Source of the DNA: Ramlibacter tataouinensis TTB310
Lineage (GTDB): Bacteria; Pseudomonadota; Gammaproteobacteria; Burkholderiales; Burkholderiaceae_C
Direction: 5' to 3'
DNA length: 64,000 bases
NCBI RefSeq assembly: GCF_000215705.1
Contig: NC_015677.1
Location: 1,562,001-1,626,000 of the forward strand
Made by a program: the position numbers and the translations under genes. The notes beneath the pieces were generated by a model. It did not search any database, was not told the DNA's origin, and saw only the letters and a program-made list of their open reading frames with translations. Positions 59,079 to 64,000 of the stretch are shown here, piece after piece. Within the stretch, counting starts at the first letter, position 1. Each line of letters begins with the position of its first letter.

Positions 59079-60473
59079 TCAGCCCGCCAGCAGCTTGCGC
59101 ACATCGGTCATCCGCCCCGTCACCGCCGCGGCGGCGGCCATCGCCGGGCTCATGAGGTGGGTCCGGGCGCCCTTGCCCTGCCGGCCCTCGAAGTTCCGGT
59201 TGGAGGTCGATGCGCAGCGCCGGCCGGCACCGACCAGGTCGCCGTTCATGCCCACGCACATCGAGCAGCCCGGCTCGCGCCAGTCGAACCCGGCCTCCCG
59301 GAACACCCGGTCCAGGCCCTCGGCCTCGGCTGCCCGCTTCACCAGCCCGGAGCCGGGCACGACCAGCGCGGGCACCACCGCCCTGCGGCCGCGCACCACC
59401 GACGCCGCGATCCGCAGGTCCTCCAGCCGGCTGTTGGTGCAGGAGCCGATGAACACCTGGTCGACCGGCAGGCCCTCCAGCTTCTGCCCGGGCTGCAGGT
59501 CCATGTAGCGCAGCGCCTTTTCCATGCTGCCGCGCCGGGTCGGGTCGGGCTGCTGCGCCGGGTCGGGAACGACGCCGCCGATCGCCACGCCATGCTCCGG
59601 GCTCGATCCCCAGGTGGCCATCGGTTCGATCGACGCGGCGTCGAGCGCGACCTCGCGCTCGAACACCGCGTCCGGGTCCGACGGCAGCCGGCGCCAGCGC
59701 GCGACGGCGCGGTCCCAGTCCGCGCCCGTGGGCGCGTACGGGCGTCCCGCCAGGTACTCGAAGGTGGTGTCGTCGGGCGCCACCAGGCCGCTGCGCGCGC
59801 CCGCCTCGATCGACATGTTGCAGACCGTCATGCGCGCCTCCATCGAGAGCGCGCGGATGGCGCTGCCGGCGTACTCGATCGTGTAGCCGGTCCCGCCGAA
59901 GGCGCCGATCCTCGCGATCAGCGCCAGGACCAGGTCCTTGGAATGCACGCCCGGGCGAAGGAGGCCGCGCGCCTCGACGCGCAGTGTCCTCGAGCGGGTC
60001 TGCCACAGCGCCTGCGTGGCCAGCACGTGGGCGACCTCGGAGGCTCCGATGCCGAAGGCGAGCGCGCCGAAGGCGCCGTGCGTGGAGGTATGCGAGTCGC
60101 CGCAGACCAGCGTGATCCCGGGCTGCGTGATCCCCTGTTCCGGCCCGACCACGTGGACGATGCCCTGGCGCGGATCGTCCGGCCCGAAGAAGGTGATGCC
60201 CGTGCGCGCCGCGTTCGCCGCCAGCGTCTCGATCTTCTCCCGCAGCTGCGGGTCGGCGATGGCCTGCCGGTCGCGGGTGGGGATGTAGTGGTCGGGCGTG
60301 GCGAAGGTCGCTTCGGGCCGGCGCACCGACCGCCCGGCGTTGCGCAGCGCCTCGAAGGCGTGGAAGCTGCCGTCATGCGCCAGGTGCCGGTCGATGTAGA
60401 GCAGGGTCCTGCCGCCGGGGCCGGCGGCGACCGCGTGCGCGTTCCAGATCTTGTCGTAGAGGGTGGCCGCCAT
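59079..60473 (-). CDS. LeuC-type aconitase large subunit (paralogue)
   Basis: 464 residues of the aconitase superfamily. Cluster ligands: the first cysteine in [14 protein letters not shown], the pair in [11 protein letters not shown]; also [22 protein letters not shown] (HTSTHG catalytic loop). The substrate-facing sequence matches LeuC generally. Two bases separate it from leuD, and it begins one base after the lyase stop. Possible substrate classes besides isopropylmalate are methylated or branched C5-C6 hydroxydicarboxylates (see findings). The role in leucine synthesis is unsupported by context. Confidence 0.85.
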   Translation of the reverse strand: MAATLYDKIWNAHAVAAGPGGRTLLYIDRHLAHDGSFHAFEALRNAGRSVRRPEATFATPDHYIPTRDRQAIADPQLREKIETLAANAARTGITFFGPDDPRQGIVHVVGPEQGITQPGITLVCGDSHTSTHGAFGALAFGIGASEVAHVLATQALWQTRSRTLRVEARGLLRPGVHSKDLVLALIARIGAFGGTGYTIEYAGSAIRALSMEARMTVCNMSIEAGARSGLVAPDDTTFEYLAGRPYAPTGADWDRAVARWRRLPSDPDAVFEREVALDAASIEPMATWGSSPEHGVAIGGVVPDPAQQPDPTRRGSMEKALRYMDLQPGQKLEGLPVDQVFIGSCTNSRLEDLRIAASVVRGRRAVVPALVVPGSGLVKRAAEAEGLDRVFREAGFDWREPGCSMCVGMNGDLVGAGRRCASTSNRNFEGRQGKGARTHLMSPAMAAAAAVTGRMTDVRKLLAG

Positions 60474-61412
60474 CTACTCCGGGAGGTGCCCGACGGAGTC
60501 GGCGTACTTGCGCATGGCCTCCTCGCCCAGGTAGTCGCGCTCCCAGGCGCGCACCTGGTCGAAGCCCGCGAAGGTGTGCAGGTCGCCCAGGGGATGCTGG
60601 CGGAAGGACTCCATGAACCGCGTCTCGGCCGCCGGCCCGTCGCGGCGCATCTGCTGCGCCAGGTCGTGCATGGCGCCGAGCGCGGACCGCAGCATGGCGT
60701 TGGGGGAGATGCACACCGCGATGCCCAGGGCGCGCATCTCCTCCAGCGTCAGCCGCGGCGAGACGCCCGTCATGTTGTAGAACACCGGGCCTTCGACGGC
60801 GCGGCAGATGCGCTCGACCTCCTCGCGCGAGGTGGGCCCCTCGATGAACGCCAGGTCCGCGCCGGCGGCCAGGAAGGCATTGGCGCGGCGGATCGCCTCG
60901 TCCAGCGAGCCGCCGGAGGCGCCGCGCGCGTCGGTGCGCGCGATCAGCACGAAGTCGGGGTCCAGCGCGTCGCGGGTGTCCACCGCCGCCCGGACCTTGC
61001 CTACGGCTTCCTCCATGGGGATCACCTGCCGCCCGGCCACGTGGCCGCAGCGCTTGGGGTTCACCTGGTCTTCCATGTGCAGCCCCGCCACGCCCGCCGT
61101 GATGTATTCGCGCACGGTGCGGATCACGTTGATCGCGTTGCCGAAGCCGGTGTCGGCGTCGGCGATCAGCGGCAGGCCCACCGCGGAGGCGATGTAGCGC
61201 GCGTTGGCGACCATCTCCGACATCGTCGTGAGGCCCACGTCGGGCAGGCCGGTGAGCGACAGCGAGGTCCCGTAGCCGGTCATGTAGACGGCGTCGAAGC
61301 CGGCGCTCTCCAGCACCCGTGCGCTCATGGCGCTGTAGCAGCCCGGGATATAGAGGGTGGGGCCTTGCGCGATCAGCTCGCGCAGGCGCGTGGAGGCTCT
61401 TTTCCGGGTCAT
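60474..61412 (-). CDS. Isocitrate lyase/PEP mutase-family lyase
   Basis: 312 residues of the ICL/PEPM superfamily with the catalytic KRCGH motif (in VNPKRCGHVAGRQVIP, the Cys near residue 124), the Mg-binding LIADADTGFGN, and ARTDAR. The length and motif suit 2-methylisocitrate/dimethylmalate lyase or oxaloacetate decarboxylase-like members rather than full isocitrate lyase (about 430 residues or more). It lies between a TctC gene and leuC, sharing a 4-base overlap with the former. Substrate unknown; a C6 2-hydroxy-dicarboxylate split to pyruvate or propionate is a reasonable guess. Confidence 0.88.
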   Translation of the reverse strand: MTRKRASTRLRELIAQGPTLYIPGCYSAMSARVLESAGFDAVYMTGYGTSLSLTGLPDVGLTTMSEMVANARYIASAVGLPLIADADTGFGNAINVIRTVREYITAGVAGLHMEDQVNPKRCGHVAGRQVIPMEEAVGKVRAAVDTRDALDPDFVLIARTDARGASGGSLDEAIRRANAFLAAGADLAFIEGPTSREEVERICRAVEGPVFYNMTGVSPRLTLEEMRALGIAVCISPNAMLRSALGAMHDLAQQMRRDGPAAETRFMESFRQHPLGDLHTFAGFDQVRAWERDYLGEEAMRKYADSVGHLPE

Positions 61413-62371
61413 TGCGGCTTCACCCCCGAATCCTTCAGCACCTTGCCCCACAGTTTCTGCTCCTCGGCCAGGAAGGCGCGGAATTCGGCCGGCGTGTTGC
61501 CCGCCGGGTCGGCGCCGAGCTTGGTCAGGCCTTCCCGGACCGCGGGCGACTGCAGCGCCTTCACGGCGGCCTGGTGCAGCCGGGAGATGGCCTCCCTGGG
61601 CGTGCCGCTGCGGGCCAGCAGGCCGTACCAGGTGTCCGAGGCATAGCCGGGCAAGGTTTCGCCCACCGTGGGGATCTCCGGGTTGCTCTGCGGCCGCCGG
61701 CTGCTGGTCACCGCGATCACCTTCAGCCGGCCATCCTTGATCAGCGGCTGCAGGGGCAGCAGGCCGTCCACGGCGAGCTGCACCTCGCCGGCGAGCACGC
61801 CCTGGCGCGCCTGCGTGCTGCCCTTGTAGGGCACGTGCACGATGTCCACGCCGGCCATGGACTTCAGCAGCTCCATGTTCAGGTGGGTGGCCGAGCCGGT
61901 GCCGGCGGACCCGTAGTTCAGCTTGCCGGGGTTGTTCTTGGCATAGGCGATCAGCTCGCGCAGGTTGCTGGCCGGCACCGAGGGATGCGCCGCGATGACC
62001 TGGTGGGTGTAGGCCAGCACCGTGATCGGTTCGAAGTCGCGCAGGGGGTCGTAGGTGGAGCCGGCATGCAGCGCCGGGTTGATGACGTGCGAGGGGCTGA
62101 CGGCCAGCAGTGTGTAGCCGTCGGCGGGAGCGTTCAGCACCGAGGTGGTCCCCAGCAGGCCCCCGGCACCCGGCCGGTTGTCGATGACCACGGACTGCCC
62201 CAGCTCCCTGGCCATGCCGTCGCCCACCGTGCGCGCCAGCGTGTCGCCGGTGCCCCCGGCGGCCAGCGGCACCACGACCTTGACGGGCTTGGACGGATAG
62301 GCCTGCGCCAGGCCCACGGCCTGGGCCGACAGCAGCAAGGCGCCGGCGATCAGCGAAACAACTCTCTTCAT
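61409..62371 (-). CDS. TctC/Bug-family solute-binding protein (lyase operon)
   Basis: 320 residues. A Sec signal (KRVVSLIAGALLLSAQAVGLAQA) then VKVVVPLAAGGTGDTLART, VVIDNRPGAGGLLGTTSVL, and VDIVHVPYKGSTQARQG, the Bug-family pattern. Four-base overlap with the downstream lyase gene. It is the first gene of the minus-strand operon and would capture the di- or tricarboxylate used by the lyase and hydratase. Confidence 0.9.
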   Translation of the reverse strand: MKRVVSLIAGALLLSAQAVGLAQAYPSKPVKVVVPLAAGGTGDTLARTVGDGMARELGQSVVIDNRPGAGGLLGTTSVLNAPADGYTLLAVSPSHVINPALHAGSTYDPLRDFEPITVLAYTHQVIAAHPSVPASNLRELIAYAKNNPGKLNYGSAGTGSATHLNMELLKSMAGVDIVHVPYKGSTQARQGVLAGEVQLAVDGLLPLQPLIKDGRLKVIAVTSSRRPQSNPEIPTVGETLPGYASDTWYGLLARSGTPREAISRLHQAAVKALQSPAVREGLTKLGADPAGNTPAEFRAFLAEEQKLWGKVLKDSGVKPQ

Positions 62372-62428
62372 CTTGTCTCCTGTGTTCTGGCCGCCATCCT
62401 AACGGGCATTGCCGGCGCTCGGCCGCCA

Positions 62429-62460
62429 CGAAAAAGCCGCCTCGGGGGCGGCTTTTTTCG
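62429..62460 (-). terminator. Terminator-like hairpin between the orphan ORF and tctC
   Basis: AAAAAGCCGCC (62431-62441) pairs with GGCGGCTTTTT (62447-62457), five-base loop, symmetrical so it can act on both strands. It follows the end of the 69-residue ORF (62478) on the minus strand and precedes the tctC gene, so it likely isolates the operon from the upstream gene. Confidence 0.8.
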
Positions 62461-62477
62461 AGGGTGGCGCAGCTGCG

Positions 62478-62687
62478 TCAGCTCAGGCGCGGCGTCTCAC
62501 TGCCGAGCCGGGGTGCTGCCACGGCAGTGGCGTTGCGCGGCGTGGTTTCGTCGTGCCTCACCGTGGAGGCGCCGGCGGCGGTCAACCGCAGCGCCTGGGG
62601 CGGCACCTGCAGGCCGTACGAGGCTGCGGTGACCGCCAGGATGACCGGCAGTCGCTGCAGGATGGAAGAGGTTTTCTGTTCGTTCAT
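62478..62687 (-). CDS. Small orphan protein, 69 residues
   Basis: 69-residue reading frame starting at ATG 62687 with AGGGGA upstream. The N-terminal half has a weakly hydrophobic stretch (QRLPVILAVTAASYGLQVPP), possibly a membrane anchor or signal, and the C-terminus is Thr/Arg/Pro-rich. Ribosome binding site and a terminator directly downstream support expression; no family is recognised and it could be spurious. Confidence 0.45.
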   Translation of the reverse strand: MNEQKTSSILQRLPVILAVTAASYGLQVPPQALRLTAAGASTVRHDETTPRNATAVAAPRLGSETPRLS

Positions 62688-62840
62688 GGGGTCCCCTGAA
62701 TCTGTTTTGTGGAAGAGAACCCACAAGTATGCGAGCGCCGTGCGTCCATTTCGTGACACCGCGCGCCGCAGCGCGCGAATTGGGAGGCCTCCGACGCTGA
62801 GCGCAGGACATTTCCCACGGGGATGTGGGGTCCCAGCCGG

Positions 62841-63254
62841 CTACTCGTCCAGCGAGGCGCTCCAGCGGTCGCCCCAGCCGCGCTGCGCCTGGTCGAGCTC
62901 GCGGCGGCCGCGCTTGGTGGGCCGGCCGTGCTCGATGGCCAGGGCCGGTTCGCGGGCGTAGCGGCGCTGCTCGGCGGCCTGCTCGCGCGCGCGCAGGCTG
63001 TCGGCCGTTTCCTCATAGAGCTGCTGGGCCACCGGCGCCGGACCCCGCACGCTGGACAGCGCCTTGACGACCACGGTGCGCGTCACCGCTTCCCGCCGCA
63101 CGGCCACGGTATCGCCGACCTTGACCTCGCGCGCCGGCTTGGCCTCCTGCCCGTTGATCTCCACCCGGCCCTTGCCGATCTCGTCGGTGGCCAGGGTCCG
63201 CGTCTTGTAGAAACGCGCGGCCCACAGCCATTTGTCGATGCGCAGTCTGTCCAT
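62841..63254 (-). CDS. hslR: RNA-binding S4 domain protein (Hsp15)
   Basis: 137 residues with an N-terminal S4 RNA-binding domain (MDRLRIDKWLWAARFYKTRTLATDEIGKGRVEINGQ) and a charged, Arg-rich C-terminal extension. The family member HslR/Hsp15 rescues stalled 50S subunits carrying nascent chains. The start ATG shares one base with the stop codon of the sensor kinase gene upstream (TGATG). Confidence 0.93.
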   Translation of the reverse strand: MDRLRIDKWLWAARFYKTRTLATDEIGKGRVEINGQEAKPAREVKVGDTVAVRREAVTRTVVVKALSSVRGPAPVAQQLYEETADSLRAREQAAEQRRYAREPALAIEHGRPTKRGRRELDQAQRGWGDRWSASLDE

Positions 63255-64000
63255 CAGCCTCCATTGTCGGCCAGCGGCAGGCGCGCCGTGGCATCCAGTC
63301 CCTCGGTATGGCGCCGACCGCGCCGGTTTTCAAGCTCGAGCGTGCCGCCCAGCGCCGACACGATCTCGTGGCAGATGGCAAGACCCAGGCCCGAGCCGCC
63401 GTGCGCGCGGCCGGCGGCAAAGGGCTGGAACAGGCGGCCGCGCAGCTCGACGGCGATGCCCGGTCCGCTGTCCGCGACGGTGAGGGCGGCCCAGCGCCCG
63501 TCCGTCACCAGCCGCACCGACAGCCTGCCGCCAGCCGGGCCATGCCGGATCGCGTTGTGCAGCAGGTTGCGCGACAGCTCGCGCAGCATCCACTCGTGCG
63601 AGCGCACCGGCGCCGGCTGCGTGTCGATCTCGAAATCCAGGTCCTTGTCGGCCACCAGCGGGGACAGCTCGAGCGCCACCGCACGCACCACCGCGGCCCA
63701 GTCGCTGCTGCTTGCGGGCTGCTGGCGCAGCTGTTCGACTTTGGCCAGCGACAGCATCTGGTTGGCCAGCTGGGTGGCCCGGTCCACGGTGGCGTTGATC
63801 TCGGCCAGCGCATCGCGTGCGTCCATGTCGCCGCGCAGCGCCGACTGCACCTGGGTCTTGAGCACGGCCAGGGGGGTGCGCAGCTGGTGCGCGGTGTCGC
63901 GCACGAAGCGCTTCTGGTTGTCCAGCAGCTGGGCCAGGCGGGCCATCACCTGGTTGGTGGCCTCGACCAGCGGCAGCAGCTCGCGCGGCGCGTCGGGCGC
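63254..64000 (-). CDS. Sensor histidine kinase, C-terminal part (cut by window edge)
   Basis: 249 residues visible, ending at 63254; the frame is open to the right edge, so the N-terminus (sensor and membrane segments) is outside. The HisKA box is FVRDTAHQLRTPLAVLKTQ (phosphoacceptor His), followed by LLHNAIRHG (N box), DSGPGI (G1) and GSGLGLAICHEI (G2). The ELLPLVEATNQVMARL segment before the H box resembles TctE/QseC-type kinases. The cognate response regulator is probably beyond the edge. Confidence 0.9.
   Translation of the reverse strand, partial: APDAPRELLPLVEATNQVMARLAQLLDNQKRFVRDTAHQLRTPLAVLKTQVQSALRGDMDARDALAEINATVDRATQLANQMLSLAKVEQLRQQPASSSDWAAVVRAVALELSPLVADKDLDFEIDTQPAPVRSHEWMLRELSRNLLHNAIRHGPAGGRLSVRLVTDGRWAALTVADSGPGIAVELRGRLFQPFAAGRAHGGSGLGLAICHEIVSALGGTLELENRRGRRHTEGLDATARLPLADNGG

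Noticed and set aside
58495..60473. Assigning these genes as the biosynthetic leuC and leuD
   Set aside because: No leuA or leuB is nearby and the partner lyase and TctC protein suggest catabolism; the symbols are therefore left empty.

Overview
The window is high-GC DNA, densely coding on both strands, with gene families and gene order typical of Betaproteobacteria, Burkholderiales, most likely a Comamonadaceae genus such as Ramlibacter or Variovorax. The support is: three Bug/TctC-type solute-binding proteins without TctA/TctB partners, a RibBA with a degenerate cyclohydrolase domain, a ybgC-tolQRA run, a pilE-pilV-pilW-pilX-pilY1 cluster, and -10 boxes of the TAAAAT type placed very close to start codons. 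The family is an inference; no 16S gene is present. Most of the window is ordinary chromosomal core. No prophage, insertion sequence, integron or CRISPR array was seen.

Layout. 1-7.2 kb: RNA cyclic phosphodiesterase, a Tat-exported molybdenum enzyme of the sulfite oxidase family, and facing it a three-gene minus-strand operon of unknown function (polytopic membrane protein, VWA lipoprotein, periplasmic binding protein fused to a rhodanese); then a PEBP-family protein, a MOSC protein and tRNA-Gly(CCC). 7.3-16.2 kb: a GT39-like membrane protein, a mechanosensitive-channel-like protein, alaS, a small membrane protein, trmB, gluQ and an FAD oxidoreductase. 16.2-20.8 kb: a LysR regulator divergent from a pirin-DoxX-flavodoxin-pirin-DUF599 run. 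20.8-25 kb: trhO and dnaE.

25-32.7 kb is one tightly packed minus-strand series, read ribD-ribE-ribBA-ribH-nusB-aminotransferase-ybgC-tolQ-tolR-tolA, largely linked by 1- to 4-base overlaps. It joins riboflavin synthesis, transcription antitermination and the cell-envelope Tol motor; tolB and pal are absent. 32.9-39.9 kb is the minor-pilin/PilY1 cluster of type IV pili. 39.9-41.8 kb holds nrdR and glyA; glyA has its own promoter and a clear ZTP (pfl-motif) riboswitch. 41.8-49.5 kb: a lytic transglycosylase, a 770-base non-coding region rich in hairpins, a large DUF349 protein with an RGG-like tail, mtfA, lpxH, two cyclophilins and a TPR protein. 49.7-56.2 kb: cysS, an AlkA-type glycosylase, accA, tilS, a TctC protein, lysC with a hairpin leader, and tRNA-Ser(GCT).

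56.3-64 kb is a catabolic island: an M20 amidohydrolase coupled to a TctC protein on the plus strand, facing a minus-strand operon of tctC, an isocitrate-lyase/PEP-mutase-family lyase, leuC and leuD paralogues. The window closes with a 69-residue orphan ORF, hslR (Hsp15) and the C-terminal part of a sensor kinase cut by the right edge.

Strongest observations for follow-up: the ZTP riboswitch on glyA, the unassigned membrane/VWA/rhodanese operon, the LeuCD-lyase-TctC operon as a candidate C5/C6 dicarboxylate pathway, the degenerate RibBA, and the structured region before the DUF349 gene.
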